The notes: generated by a model from the letters alone, not told the origin. Counted from the first letter of the stretch, positions 1 to 12,275 are shown. The stretch is 64,000 nucleotides of DNA from Myxocyprinus asiaticus (GCF_019703515.2 NC_059379.1:26192880-26256879), one strand, 5' to 3'. Program-made: numbers and translations.

Positions 1-353
1 TCTTGGGAGAGTCTGTTGCAGATGGTCGAGATGGCCATGTCATGTGATGACCATTAAGTGAGGGGGTATTTCCTGATTTATAAAATGAGTAAGGAGGTGT
101 CTGAAGGAAGGTTATGTGCTATCCTGAAAAGATTCCTTTGTTCAGGTAGTGGTTGAGAACACACAGATGTGCATTCTTACACAAGATTGATTCAGACTTT
201 AAGGGCACCATCTTGGCAGAGTCTTTAATATATGACATGGAGGAATTTCGGGGCAGACGCTGTATAATTTATCTTGCTCTTCTTCTGTTTCCGAGCTCCT
301 CAGATTTTATATAGTATATGTTGAAATTTACATGAACTAAGATTAATAAATGC
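1..353. other. Left flank, no gene seen
   Basis: AT-rich sequence left of the first piggyBac terminus. No open frame with recognisable similarity and no clear repeat boundary was found. It ends at the TTAA that starts the piggyBac element. Confidence 0.5.
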
Positions 354-1094
354 TTAACCCTTTAAAGTCTGAGCCCAAAATTCTGAAAATTCCATTCTGT
401 GCCAGAATATGATATTCATATCCATATTCATATAACATCACACACCTGAACTGTATATACCATATTGAAGAGAAGAACTAGGGCTTTCAAATTATATATG
501 TATGATTATTTAAGGCTAATCATCCTTTATCAATAAGATTTCACACAGCAATTTTTACAAAAATCTTCTCCGGCCATCATACATCAGACAACTGCGTTTT
601 CATCCATTTTAAATTACAAGCTAGAGGGAAACTTAGAGAGTATGAAATATACATAATTTTATGGGCAATGTAGATTAACAGACAGATTAGAAATATAATC
701 TATTGTTTAAAAGTTATGACCATTCTAGTGATTAGTGGGAAAACAGAATAAAACAAACATTTAGAATGTTAAGATATATTTCACATGACCACTCCTCAAA
801 TACTCCTTTTGAGCACCTGTAATAAATTGAGATTGTGTCCTTCAATTTCAGATGCAAACACTGAAATATACATTTTATGTGTTCAATAAAACACACACTT
901 TAATTTGAACATTAGAATTACACAGCAAAACATACAAAATCAAACTATCTACAGTAAATACATTTTTAACAAAGAGTGTAGGAACAGAATATATATAAAT
1001 TCATAAATACTCAACAACTGCAATACCTGTGGAGAGAAGAGAGGGAGAAAAGAGGGGAGGGGGAGGACAACAACACCAGTAAACACAGCCCAAC

Positions 1095-3080
1095 CTAGGC
1101 CTCTTCGCAAAACTGGTCACACTCAGCTGATTGCCAAGACTGAAAACAGATTCTATCGCGAACCAAGCAAAGTCTTTTGCCATTACATTCCGGTGCGCAA
1201 CAAGCTACTTTAGTTTTATTTTCAGTACTACTTTTCTGATAGCATATCCAACATCTCTTAGAGGACTCTTCAAATTGAGGGACATGGGCTGTGTGGAGTG
1301 ATGACGAAGGAGGGACTACAGGCTTTAGTGTATGCAAAGGGAAACTTGCGTGAATATCGATACCTCCCAGCTGACGAGCCAGGTTTTCTCTGAAATCTAT
1401 CTGGGTTAAGTTCACCTGTCTACGCTCATCCCCTGGTGCCGCATGAATGTGTTGCCATTCCTTAAACAATATGAAACTATTGACAACGGCAATGTCTATG
1501 AAGTGAAAAAAAAAAAAAAGAACGAAAGTCTTCCACCACTTCTTAGTTTTTTTGTAGGACATAGTAACATTTTATCATTTGGTCTGACCCATCAACACCA
1601 CCCATTTTTTTGTTATAATTGCTGATGACAGTGGGCTGGAGGGCTACTTCTTTTGTCCAGTCGCCATAATTTTTTATAAACCTAGTAATTTCGGTTGAGC
1701 CATTCACATTGTGGAAACTGGTGAGGCATGTAACTGCACGTGTGTCCTTCCACTGAATTACAAGTATATTCCCCTCAATCCTACACCACCTCATATCCCC
1801 ACGAGCTGTCTTGCGTTCCCATCTTTTGATGTCTTTAAATTCTGCAGTAAACAGTTTACGATTCACCTTGCATGTCCCACAGGCATTAGTTCCCATTTCT
1901 AACAACTTAACCATAAGAGCTGGGGACATGTAAAAGTTGTCAAACCAAACATTGTGGCCCTGGTATTTGAATGGCTGCAGTAACAATTCAACTGCTTTGG
2001 TGGCCAAGTCAGTGACACTCCAAACATGACTAGCTGTGTAAACATTAAAGTCGAGAGTATACCCACAGTCTGATGTTGCAATTACCCATAATTTAAAACC
2101 CCACAGAGTAGGCTTGCCCTTCATGTATTTTTTAAAATCCTGACCGAGCTTTAGACTTGACCATACGTTCATCTATTGCGAGATTTTGGTTAGGCTGAAA
2201 GAGCTGCTGGCCTTTTTGTTTGAGGTGGTCCATAAGATAACGCATCTTCCTAAGGCGATCCTGATTATCCTCTGTGGTAGGGTCTACAACATGTAGAGCT
2301 GCTAAAAGAGTCTTGTAGCAGTCACGCAACATAAATCCCCTCGCCCACGAGCCCTGAAGTGACTTGGTTCCCCTAATGATGATGGGAATCAGGGAGAATT
2401 GAAAACCCCATGTAAATGAGAAACCCAAGAAATTTGTAAAATGAATCGGGGTCACCTCCATCCAAGCTACTTGGTAGCTGGAATATGACGGACAGTTTAG
2501 GACGAGCTCCCACCCCTGATGGTTTGTAAAGCTGCATATCTCAGCAACTACAGCCGGAGTAAAAAACAGCATGAAAAAGTCAATTTCTCACAACATCATA
2601 TTGGAGGATGACCGCACAGCCTGACACATACTACCTAAGTCAATACCGAATGGACGGCTAGGCTTAAATGGGAGAGGTTTTGGTGCCTGTGAATTGGTCA
2701 AAGTATGAGCGATAAGAAACAAAGTCAGTGAAGCGTTTACGCTTCCTAGCTGACTTGGGACCTGTGTGAGCCCAAAATAATAAGAGTAACAGTGTTAGTG
2801 TTACTGTGAGTATCAGTCACATGAGAAATAGAAACAAACAATACATACACATTCATATATACCCAGTTGATGGTCTTGGCTGAGAATCAAGTTCCATCTC
2901 ATCCTCCTTCTCCTCGTGGTCTGGGTCTTCCTGCAATAGTTCCTGGTCCAGCAGATCTTCCTCCAGTGTGCTCATGCCCTCATGAGCCATGCCCTTCTCT
3001 GCTATGAACCTAAGCTCATCAGCAGTCAGCTGCCTCCTCTTCTTGAGGGTGCTGAGCAGGGAGCCACAGTCTCTATCCAT
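1095..3080 (-). pseudogene. piggyBac transposase pseudogene (PGBD4-like)
   Basis: A DDE/D transposase that would cut and paste its element at TTAA. Reading from the minus-strand start at 3080: an acidic N-terminal exon (to about 2860, with a GTATAT donor), then a poorly resolved junction near 2750. The transposase core then runs over 2572-1543 in two frames, with a Cys-rich C-terminal domain at 1340-1095. Family landmarks visible are DERMVKSKARSGF (first catalytic Asp), WFDNFYMSP (second) and GGVDGSDQM (third). The tail has paired cysteines (CWICYQK, CCAPEC, CLVRDRICF) typical of the zinc-binding C-terminal domain. Damage: the frame shifts near 2150, just after the first motif, and again near 1550; a TGA interrupts the core near 2590. 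A TTGTAG acceptor at 3083, two bases before the start codon, suggests an upstream non-coding exon. All three acidic residues remain, but the gene is not translatable as it stands. Confidence 0.88.
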
Positions 3081-3795
3081 CTCTACAACAGAAAAAAACA
3101 AAAGTACAACAGTTGGTAGCCAGCATGTTCAGTGTGTTCTTCACAAATCCATGCACTGAATAGTCACCAAAGGCTTGTAGACTAAGCAGAATTTTCAACT
3201 GCAGACAGCCCTCTCACACTTTCCTTGTGAGCAGGAAGCTACACACAATCTAAAATCATGTCTGTGTAATGGATGGGTAAGGCTAAATTATAGAAAGATA
3301 TCTACCAATTTTGTTTTATTACATGGGGAAATCAACAAGCTAGATAACTTAACTAGCAGGCCAGTTTCCAGGCAGGTCTGAACAGCGTAAAAAAAATATA
3401 AAAAAAAAAATATAAAAAAGGTCTGAACAGCGTCTGCTCTCTGCCTCACATTACTTCAGGCAAATTTTTCACAAGCGACAAAATTGGCAAAAAAACGTTA
3501 TTGATATTTAGTTTAAAATGTACATAGTATTGCTAGCTAATGTTTATTTAGCAAGTTTCACAGAAACTGCCAAAAAAAGGTTGATATAAAAAGAGGCTCG
3601 CCAATGATGGTCACAAACATTTTTCCAGAAAAAAACTAGCTAGCGCTACTCCTACAAATAAATGCTTCGTAACTAAAAAGGTTTGACTGTCTTCCACAAG
3701 TGACAAAATTGGCCAAAAAAGTTATTGGTATTTAGCTAAAAATGTACATAGTATTGCTAGCTAATGTTTATTTAGCAAGTTTCACAGAAATTTGC

Positions 3796-5742
3796 TTAAT
3801 CTGGGGTCAACGGACACGCCGGTGCGTCCTGCTGGATGTTTTCCTCATAACAGCGGAAACGACTTAAAATACTCCGTCATTTTTTGGGCATAAAGATAAG
3901 TGTAGGACATCATTAGAGACTATAAAGGGTCTACTTTTATTTGTGTACACTCACAATAACAACAAAACCTTGTACTTTTGTAAAATAAAGAAGATAAACA
4001 GGGTGTGCTTTCATCCGTCTCTGTCTACGCGAGCATCTTTCTGAAACACCTCACAAAAATAAACTGAAACTCTGCGAATTCTTATCACACAAACATGAAA
4101 CATAGGTCTAAAGAAAGCTTAAAATGTCTACTTTTAAAGAAAACAATTCAAATTTTTAAAAAAAATATTCTCCTGCAATGAAATCTGTATGAAACAAAGT
4201 GATGTACAATTTCTCCTGGCTCAGCTAATTATCGCTAATGTGATCCCACCCACCAGCAGAGTGCGCTATTCATATGGTAATGTGCTGACGCGATCAATGC
4301 AAATGGTAAATGCCCCCAACAATGCCTTAAAAACATCAAGTTCATTCACTTTTCTGTGCGTTTGGAAGATGGCAAGCTACACAGGTGAGGAAGCTCCTGG
4401 ACAGTGATGAAGAGTTCACATTTTTCTCAGAAGAAGAGTGGGAATCCGACGAGGAACATTTGCATTTTGAAGAGCGAATTGATCCAGCCGAGGATACAAT
4501 TTCGGAGGAGTAAGTCATTTAGTTTTACTTACATATTAGTTGACATGCTATTTTATATAAACATGTACATATTTTACTAGTTGGACTATTTCCAGACTTG
4601 CCAGCCAGGATTCAGTGTATTGAAATATGTCTTTATAGGCAAGTTTTAGTTAAATATTGTTTCGGCAAAAGCAGGTATTTAAATTGTATGCTGTATGATA
4701 TAAATGTGATATTCATATTATTTTTATATCATATTACATGTTTAGATTATATTTTAACTAGTGTTTATGCTGCCTCATAATCATCAATGAAGCTTGTGCT
4801 TGCAAATATCAGTTCGGGTGTAAATGTGTAAAATGTGCTGTAAATATGCCCATATTAGAAAATCAGCATATTAGAATGATTTCTGAAGGATCATGTGACA
4901 CTGAAGACTGCAGTAATGATGCTGAAAATTCAGCTTTGATCACAGGAATAAATTGCATTTTACAATATATTCAAATAGAAAACAGTTATTTTAAAATTGT
5001 AAAAATATTTCACAATATCACTGTTTTTGCTGTATTTTGGGTCAAATAAATGCAGCCTTGGTGAGTAGAAAAGACTTCTTTTAAAACATTAAAAAATCTT
5101 ACAGATCTAAACTTTAAAACGGTAGTGTAGGTCTAAAGTTTTTAAGTAAAGTCTTTCTGTGAAGAAAATGTATAGTCAGATTACTTTTAACTTAAACTTG
5201 ATTTTGTGAATAAGCTACAAACAATACATTCAATCATTAAGTCTCCTCACATTCATTCTCTCTCAGGGGAGGGGTCTTTGTCTCCTCAGTGTGAATCACA
5301 TCAATATTCATGATCATCCACGCCTCGCCGCATATGGCCTTTCTAACACTAAAAGTGTCTTACAAAAGTTAAATGGCTATATTGTTTTGTATGAATGAGT
5401 GATCAGGATGGTTTTCACATCATTTTTGTAGCAAAAACTCTAAGCTACAAGATCCAGTTCTCAAAAGTCTTGTGAACAAATTTTTAGTATGTGTTATATG
5501 GCCTTATTTCAGTGACTTAAAATTTTTGTTTTTTCAAAAACCATGCATAAACGTTATTTTCTCAATAATACAAACATGTACATACATGTTGTTCACATAT
5601 TATTGTAGCCCATTTTGTGCTGAATACAGTGTTATCAGACTTTAGCCATTAATATGTTTTAAGCAACTGAAAAAAGTACAAATGTCAAGGCATGTCAAAA
5701 CTTCTCCAGAGCCCAAAACACTCTCAGACCCCAGAGGATTAA
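3796..5742 (+). mobile_element. Non-autonomous piggyBac derivative, copy 1 (nested)
   Basis: The element is flanked by TTAA at 3796-3799 and 5739-5742. Ends share a CTGGGGTC core (left TCTGGGGTC, right on the opposite strand CCTCTGGGGTC). It matches, in inverted orientation, the two arms of the larger copy at 17344-25015. It carries no transposase core, only one exon-like stretch (4369-4509). It is therefore a deletion derivative moved by another element's transposase. It serves as the empty-site reference for the DIRS insertion in copy 2. Confidence 0.85.
4369..4509 (+). pseudogene. Relic first exon of a piggyBac-type transposase (copy 1)
   Basis: ATG at 4369 opens a short acidic reading frame that is followed, after a frame slip, by a Glu/Asp-rich stretch. 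It ends in a consensus splice donor (GA followed by GTAAGT at 4510). The acidic N-terminus is what piggyBac transposases usually have. The homologous exon in copy 2 (24330-24448, minus) has the same start, the same donor and a different breaking mutation (in-frame TGA). The rest of the transposase is missing from both copies. Identity is inferred from composition, the splice site and the TTAA/TIR context, because no catalytic domain is present. Confidence 0.5.
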
Positions 5743-5892
5743 AAATAGAGGCTAGCTGCCTTTCCGATGAATGCCGACAGTCATTTTTCCAGAAATAACT
5801 AGCGTTACTCCTACAAATAAATGATTCGTAACTAAAACATTTTAACTTTCAATAGACAATATTGACAACACATGTTAAATAACTTGTCTTAC

Positions 5893-6010
5893 CTCGAAAG
5901 ATCCCCTCAGTTTTCAATTTGAAGCAGTGTCCAACACTGGAGGTAATCTCCCGGCGTATCCTCTCTGGCTCCGCTCAGGCAAATGGAGGATGATGCTGAT
6001 GCTGATGATG
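5893..6010 (-). other. Probable 5' untranslated exon of the piggyBac transposase
   Basis: On the minus strand the sequence ends CTTTCGAG followed by GTAAGACAAG, a strong splice donor at 5892. The matching acceptor would be the TTGTAG at 3083. Short open frames here end before the donor, so the exon looks non-coding. The upstream boundary is not visible. If right, the nested piggyBac derivative lies wholly inside the intron. Confidence 0.4.
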
Positions 6011-6191
6011 ATACATTTATTATTCATGCCCAGTAACCCCATAACCAATCATATGTGCTTTTAGCTTATATTGTCATGAGTATCTGGCAGTTTTCAGAAA
6101 TAAAATCGGTGATTGGACGGCGAAGATACTGAGACAGGAACCATGGGAAAAATTGTTCCCAAATTTGAACGCTCCGACTGGTAAGGGTTAA

Positions 6192-6440
6192 TAAGCATTC
6201 ATTGTTAGTTAATGTTAACTTATGTTGTTAACTAATTTTAACAAATGGAACCTTATTTTAAAGTGTTACCCAATTATTTCCTCAGCGGAGAAATCAAGAA
6301 TATAGGATTGTTTCTGTTATGGTCAATGAAGCGGTTCAATGAATTTGTCTGCATGACCTGTAAGGATTTATTATTTTCTGTTCTTAATTTGTAAGTCGTT
6401 TTGGATAAAAGCTTCTGCTAAATGACTAATGTAATAGCAA
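6192..6440. repeat. Fragments of common teleost interspersed repeats
   Basis: Around 6225-6272 the sequence ends in AAAGTGTTACCC, the inverted terminus of a widespread fish repeat whose other end begins GGGTAACACTTT. At about 6385-6430 the motif GTAAGTCGTTTTGGATAAAAG followed by GCTTCTGCTAAATGAC is the 3' tail shared by V-SINE and L2/CR1-like LINEs. Both are fragments without target duplications I can define. Confidence 0.5.
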
Positions 6441-6740
6441 ATGACTTGCGCAGCTTCAGTCATTATAATGGGAGTGATCTACTGTCTACTGGGGGACCCC
6501 ACCACCAATATAAAAAGAGCTGTGGAAGACTCTGAGGTAAAGGCAGCTGGGGACACAGAGGTCAAGGCAGCTGGGGGCACAGAGGGCTCAGTGGTCAAGG
6601 CAGCTGGAGATGCAGAGGTCAAGGTAGCTGGGGATGTAGAGGCTCAGTGGCAGGGAATCTCAATCCAGTGGCACTCAAGATTCAAGATTTTTGAAGTCCC
6701 AACCAGAATATTGTTCAAAGTGTCCTTTCCGGCATAATAG
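6441..6740 (+). repeat. Degenerate minisatellite with open frame
   Basis: The core at about 6530-6645 repeats a GCAGCTGGGGACACAGAGG-like unit of about 27-30 bp. The 98-residue open frame here is mainly EVKAAGDT-type repeats and has no recognisable domain. Similar units occur near 41290-41400. The open frame is a by-product of a repeat whose length is a multiple of three. I do not treat it as a gene. Confidence 0.5.
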
Positions 6741-8540
6741 TCTGAGATGCTAACCTCCAAAATTCCAAGCTGTATTCCACTACCGACCTGGATCCCTGGC
6801 AAATTTGGCCAATTTTTTTCTGCTGGTTTCATGGTAGAGTCTTGCATTCTGTAATGTAGATGTAAGGCTGGCACCAGAATGTCTACAACCAAAAGGCGCC
6901 ATTTCTGGTAAAAGTCAAAGAACTCTGCGAGAATCAATGTCATAGAACTCTCTCACAAAAGCTATAATCTACACCTGAATATCACCACAGTGTGATAGAT
7001 TGCAAATCACCTTGCTGCCCCCCCTTCTCTCTCCCCTTCTCCCCTCCAACAGCTCTGGACCAACACAAAGACATAAGATTTATATGTACAAAATATAACA
7101 AATAACATGAAAACAAAGAATGCAACTGTATGTGTTTGATATCATTTAAGAGGTCTCTGTGCGACTGGTATAGTGGTCTCTTTCCCATGTTGATAAAACT
7201 AATGGTAACAAAGTTATAAGGTCTTTGCCAAATACTGCATAATTCTGGAGGTCTATCCCCCTCCTTGACCTAGAATTGAAATTATCTCCTGTATGTTAAC
7301 AAGGTTAAACCCCAGGAAGTCAAGAACCCATTCACCCCCAAATCCTCATTGTCCATAGGATAATACCATTTGGTACACAATGTTTATTCTGTCTAGATAT
7401 TTAAGGGAAGTTGGCATGAAGCTCTGGGAATCTGTATGCAGATCTCCCATGCTGTACCGCTGCATGTAGTTTTGTCAGGTATGTTTCTTTGACTTGTCTT
7501 TTATTTTTAGTAATGCTTGTTTATTCTGATCATGTGAAATTGGCTTTGATTTGAATTTCTGCAACAATGTTTTATATCCTACCTGACAAATAAATTGTTA
7601 TTATTTGATTTATTCTGAATTCCTCTGAAATCATTACTGGAGCTTTAATATAGGAGGAAGCCATTTAAAGACTCTCAGTTTGAATTTAAACCACTCAGGA
7701 CAACCAGGTAGGACAACCACCTAGGACAGCCGGGTAGGATTTGAATTTCAATAGACCAGGGTAGACCATACTGGAGCTTTAATATAGGAGAAACCACTCA
7801 GGACAACCAGGTAGGAGAAAGCCATTTAAAGACTCTGTCACTGCTCACCACCCGTCTTAGCAAGTTGTATGTATGTGACAAAGCGGCAATATCGTCTGGT
7901 TATGAGAAAAGCCAAACCAGACGATATTAGTTAGCCCTACAACCACTGACTAAGAACGGAACTGGCTATCCATTTTCGGGAGGTTTACGTAATTTAATAA
8001 CGGCCGGCGTAAGTCTCCAAAGATCAAAAGGACAATGAATAGAAGAGGATTTAGAGTAATCAATAACCTAAAAATGTTAAATTAAAAGAATGATCAGAAA
8101 TTAATTTGAGCTTAAATATAAATTAGAGGTCAACTTAAAATTGGAGTCAGATTAATATAAAATTGGAGTCAGATAAAATGAATAACGGAATTAAATGTGT
8201 GAATTAACAATAATTGATTTGCTTCAGCGCTCAGAAAAAACAGAACAACGCAGAGACCTTCAAGGGCAATTTATTGAAGTTCCACTCCGGAACGGATATG
8301 AAAATTATTAACCATATATTCTTCTTATTTTTTACATAGATAGTCTGGTGAGTGAAGGTTTAGAACCCAATTGCAGAATCTTCTTTATTAAAAATAATAG
8401 AGTAAAAGGAAAAGTTTTGCGTGACAGTTAAGCTCAATCGACAGCATTTGTGGTATAATATTGATTTGATTACCTCAAAAATAAATTTGATTTGTTCCTA
8501 CTTTGCTTAAAAAAACAAATAAATAAAAATAAAGATCAAA
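6741..8540. other. Non-genic stretch, possible LTR-like fragment
   Basis: No gene. Between 7630 and 7850 a block of about 130 bp is imperfectly duplicated: ACTGGAGCTTTAATATAGGA occurs at 7638 and 7770, and CCACTCAGGACAACCAGGTA at 7692 and 7796. AATAAA at about 7589 and the pyrimidine-rich tract near 7015-7050 would fit an LTR or its remnant, but I cannot define ends. Confidence 0.3.
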
Positions 8541-8930
8541 TTTGAGATACAGTGAGGCACTTACAATGGAAGTGAATGGGGCCAATACATAAACGTTAAA
8601 AAACTCACTGTTTCAAAAGTGTATCAACAAGACGTAAACAATATGTGTGTTAATATGATTTTAGTATGATAAAATCACTTACTAAACTTTTCTGTGTAAA
8701 TACTGTATCCAATTTGTATCTTATTTTAGAATTTGTTGCCATGACGATGCAACACTGTAATGGTGCATTCACGCCATATCGGAATTACCATAATTACGAG
8801 ATTCTGACTCATAAAAGGGCTCACTTTTTCATAGAACTCAAGTTAATTACAAGTTGCAAACTTGGAATTCTAAGAAAGCTTCCACTTGACAGTCATGATG
8901 TCATGTAAAAAGAACCAATATGGCAGCAGC
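8541..8930. repeat. Dispersed cyprinid repeat (family uncertain)
   Basis: The segment starting at CACTTACAATGGAAGTGAAT, and the adjoining one at AATGGTGCATTCACGCC, are stretches I recognise as high-copy, non-coding repeats in cyprinid genomes. No terminal repeats or target duplication are visible here. Recognition rests on memory of the sequence type, so a library search is needed for the family name. Confidence 0.45.
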
Positions 8931-9089
8931 CTCAACAGTTAAGGGTAGTGAATACATATTTCTGTTTTATATGCATTTTATTATGCCATTGATGCCTGAA
9001 GCATTTTTGTTTTGTTTTTGTTTTTGTGTTGTGTTCTAAAACATTTTGCGAGAACATACAGAGGTGAATTAATAAAGTAATGTTGTGAT

Positions 9090-9632
9090 TAATATTTTGT
9101 TGCCCTTCTGGTCTTCCCCGCCTTTTGGAGCCCTGGGAGAGATGAGGGGAGGGAAAGGGGAGAGGGAAAGAGTGAGGCAGAGTGACAGAGAGAGAGAGAG
9201 AGAAGAACTTGCTCGCCGGCTCCCTGGCACGCTGTTGTTCGCTCCTCCCCCGGTGGATAGCAACGAGTCCTCTGGCCCCTGGCGGACAGAACCGCTCCTC
9301 CCCTTCTTTGGTGGACAGCAGCAGTTCCTCCGGCTCTCGGCAGCCAGCAGCGACCCCTCCGTCCCCAGGCAGATGGCCGTGGCTGATCCCCTGGTGGATG
9401 GAAGCGCAAGGACTCCGCGACAGCGCATCCCTCCTCCCTCCCGGCACCAATGTAATGAGGTAAGGTAGGCAAGGAGGTGGCAGGAAACGGCTAAACAGTC
9501 AACGTAAAGATTAATGATAAAACTCTCTCAAACTGGTGCCTCCGGCTCATCTTAATCCCCCTCCCAGCTGATTAGCCATTCCAGGGACGGCCTTGTGTCC
9601 TCATGGCCCGGCCCCGCCCTCCTCCTCGTCAC
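9090..9632. repeat. GC-rich repeat fragment, end related to the foldback element at 55.2 kb
   Basis: A GC-rich island with a (GA)n run at 9188-9203. Its right end, CCTCCTCCTCGTCAC at 9618-9632, and the preceding GCTGATTAGCC and CCCGGCCCCGCC motifs match one arm of the foldback element at 55229-55750. The left arm is not recognisable. Overlapping open frames on both strands here are compositional. Confidence 0.4.
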
Positions 9633-10980
9633 GTACACAAGTGAATGCTGTGACAGCTTCCCTTCATGAATATGTTGGGCCTCATGTATTCAGATATAAG
9701 ATAAAGGCAGGCCTAACACAGTCGTAAAAAGCCTGACTGAGGTCCATACACAAAGTCATAAATCTTACTGATAAAAACAAAGGGAGTCCAAAACAGACTA
9801 CAAATCCCATGAAGCCTTGCTCACTAAAGGATCAAACACTCAACTCTTATTGGATGAGGCACACAACAGAATGCCCCTCAACCATGAAGTCATCGGGAGT
9901 AGAAATACCTCTGAGATCCTTCCGGGCATTGCTTCCAGCAACTGTGCTCGCCGTGTACAGATGCAGCTCATCGCTGCTCTCAGGTGTAGCCTCGTGGCAC
10001 AAGGAAGTAACATCCGACTTGAAACTGTGGTCATACAATCTCCATTTCGCTGGACGAGTTGAGATTACTCTGTGTTCCACCGTACACTCTAACGGATCCG
10101 AAGGAGACCGCCGAGCAATCCGCATCTTCATCCGTTTGCCTGCAGAAGTTAAGAGAAAAAGATTTCTCTTCCCAATTCAATCAAGTCGACGTCGCTGATT
10201 TCTCCACCAGCCCGCTGAGAATCAGCAGCCGTACCGCCTGCCGACAGAGCGAGGAAATGACCTCCTGTCATCACCCGAGCCTCGAGGAACTGAGTCGGAG
10301 TTAAAGGATGGATGAACACACATTCTACCTGCATCCTCATGCGATTCAAGTTAGAGGTTTACGTCTGGGCAGAGATAGAATATTATTGTGTGTTATTCTT
10401 TTGTATCAAGGTTATTACTTGTACAGTTTACGGACTGTTGAGTCCACTCATTGCTGCTAATAATACTCAAGGTATTACTGTAATGTACTGTTATCATGAA
10501 TGAGATCTGCTGTGTTGTAGTCCAACCACATTGGACTGTTGTGTATTTCCGCCATCACGGAAGTACACTCAGTGTGTGAGACCGGCACACTGAGTTTATC
10601 TATTAAAGAACCAAAGACCGCGGGATGGTTTATGAGCCGTCCACCGTGTCTCTGAGTGATAAACTAACAGCTGCTTTCTGTCCCACGATCGCGAAACCGG
10701 CTTTGGTGCTGCCACTTTATTCTCTCTCTCTCATACTAACCACACACACACGCGACCCCTCACAAACATTCTCGCACACACTTTTGGCTAGTAGATAACT
10801 TCGTGATAAAGCTCAGCTTTGTCCCTAAGTTATCGTACAAGTGGAGACATGCGGTAAATGGGCAGACGCCATTAACCGGCTTCTCTCCGCCCACATTCGC
10901 GGCCATATTCTCTGGCCGGAAATCTCACGTGACATACTCTCCACGAGAGTCACGTCCGCCATTTTGTGCATGTCACTCCT
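9633..10980. other. Non-genic stretch
   Basis: Several overlapping open frames of 60-130 codons occur on both strands at 9809-10350, with no motif and no agreement between frames. GC is higher than around it. It may be leader or LTR sequence of the retroelement whose primer-site-like motifs appear at 12660 and 13427. No gene is supported. Confidence 0.3.
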
Positions 10981-10982
10981 TA

Positions 10983-10996
10983 CACACACACACACC

Positions 10997-11049
<53 letters not shown>
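10983..11049. repeat. (CA)n microsatellite
   Basis: Nearly uninterrupted CA dinucleotides with one CCATT interruption near 10996. Short open frames covering it are translations of the repeat. Confidence 0.9.
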
Positions 11050-11051
<2 letters not shown>

Positions 11052-12236
11052 TCCTTTCATGTGTTATGGGATTATTTTGGTTACCATAGGTGTAGGGCCT
11101 TGGCCCACTAAAAATGGCAGCAGAGACCTCATGGCCCTTTGTTCTATAATCAAAGGAGAGACATTGAACTCAGTTTCCCAGGATCCTTCACAAATTCACA
11201 ACTGGATGCGAAGTCCCGCCCATGGACCCAGTCTCAAACGCCATTGGTCGAAAGTGGCCTACGACCGATGTCGTCATCTTGTCAATAAAACCAGCGGACA
11301 GATGTAGTTCGGCCTCTCTGTGCTAAGCTCTGCCTAGCTGTTAAGGGACATCTGTACTGTGCACGTACTAAAGGAGTTTTCCCTCCGTTTTGGACTGAGA
11401 ACAAAGAGACCACGTTTTTCTAACCTCACCATTTGGCCACGGTAGAGTAAGATTAACTTAGCTTTGTTCAAGTCTTATAGTATACTTAAAACAACCGGTT
11501 CAGTTTCACTGTAAAGCAACAGTGAATTTATTTTGAAAAATGGAAGGCGACCAGTTTCCCTTCTCCCTCTTTTTCATTCAACGTTGACTACCTTCTGCAT
11601 TCTTCTCCATCACTGGATCCGAAGAATAAAGCAGAGACGCGTCTTTTCGCTGAGGAGCGTAAGACAAGGGACCATCCAGACCGTTTCTCCTGACCGCTCA
11701 ATGCAACAGGAATTCCAACGGACAACCCTACTGAAATCACACAGGATTTCCCAAGTAAGGCTTGATATCTGGGCAGATTTAGTTTAGAAACTGTGATTTT
11801 TCTTGTGAAACTAAATCGTATTTTTGATTCTAAATGCTGATGTTTTGAGTATATTTGTATGTTAAACTCTGCTTGCCGTTTGCTGTTTCGAGTTGGGAGA
11901 TTTGTATTTAGTTTTCTTTTGGGGTTACGTTTGTTTTGTTGAGTGATCTGAACTAGTAATTCAGTCCCGCTGTTACAAGCGGTTACCCTTAATTAAATTG
12001 CATGCACTTTTCCTCTCTCTCTCGCTCTCATTCTCTCTCTCTCACTGATATTCATTGAGTGAGCGGCGCCACGGTTTATGTTCGACTCAGGCTGGTGAAC
12101 CAAATTCTCCCGCCTGTTTCGTCAGTTCCTTTGTGTGTCCGCTCATTTCCACCTTCACGTGGTATCAGCTCCATTTTGGATCTAACCCTCCATTTTGAAC
12201 CTGATCCTCCATTTTGATTCCTTTGTTACCGCATCT

Positions 12237-12238
<2 letters not shown>

Positions 12239-12272
<34 letters not shown>
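12239..12272. repeat. (CA)n microsatellite
   Basis: About 17 CA dinucleotides without interruption, inside the LTR-like region. Confidence 0.9.

Positions 12273-12275
<3 letters not shown>

Larger units (their letters stand above)
354..6191 (-). mobile_element. piggyBac DNA transposon with degenerate transposase, containing a nested piggyBac derivative
   Basis: The left end reads TTAACCCTT at 354. The right end, read on the opposite strand, also begins TTAACCCTT, at 6191. TTAA target duplication and CCC-starting ends are the piggyBac hallmark. Between them lies a minus-strand transposase pseudogene (1095-3080) plus a likely 5' non-coding exon ending at 5893 in a GTAAGAC splice donor. A second piggyBac derivative occupies 3796-5742, and removing it leaves about 3.9 kb. 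A stretch around 3465-3575 is repeated at 3695-3795, and 3600-3685 is echoed at 5752-5840, so the non-coding part also carries an internal duplication. The ends are identified by eye. The short shared terminal repeat (9 bp) is the weakest part of the boundary call. Confidence 0.75.

Noticed and set aside
1095..1562. Cys-rich secreted or toxin-like protein
   Set aside because: It is the C-terminal Cys-rich domain of the piggyBac transposase, directly downstream of the catalytic part.
8932..9472. Long overlapping open frames on both strands (93-172 codons)
   Set aside because: They occur in four or more frames at once in a GC- and GA-rich repeat, with no motif. This is compositional.
9809..10349. 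Overlapping 60-130 codon frames
   Set aside because: No frame is favoured and no domain is visible. They are not supported as a gene.
10825..11307. Open frames rich in His/Thr or Cys/Val
   Set aside because: They are translations of the (CA)n microsatellite.
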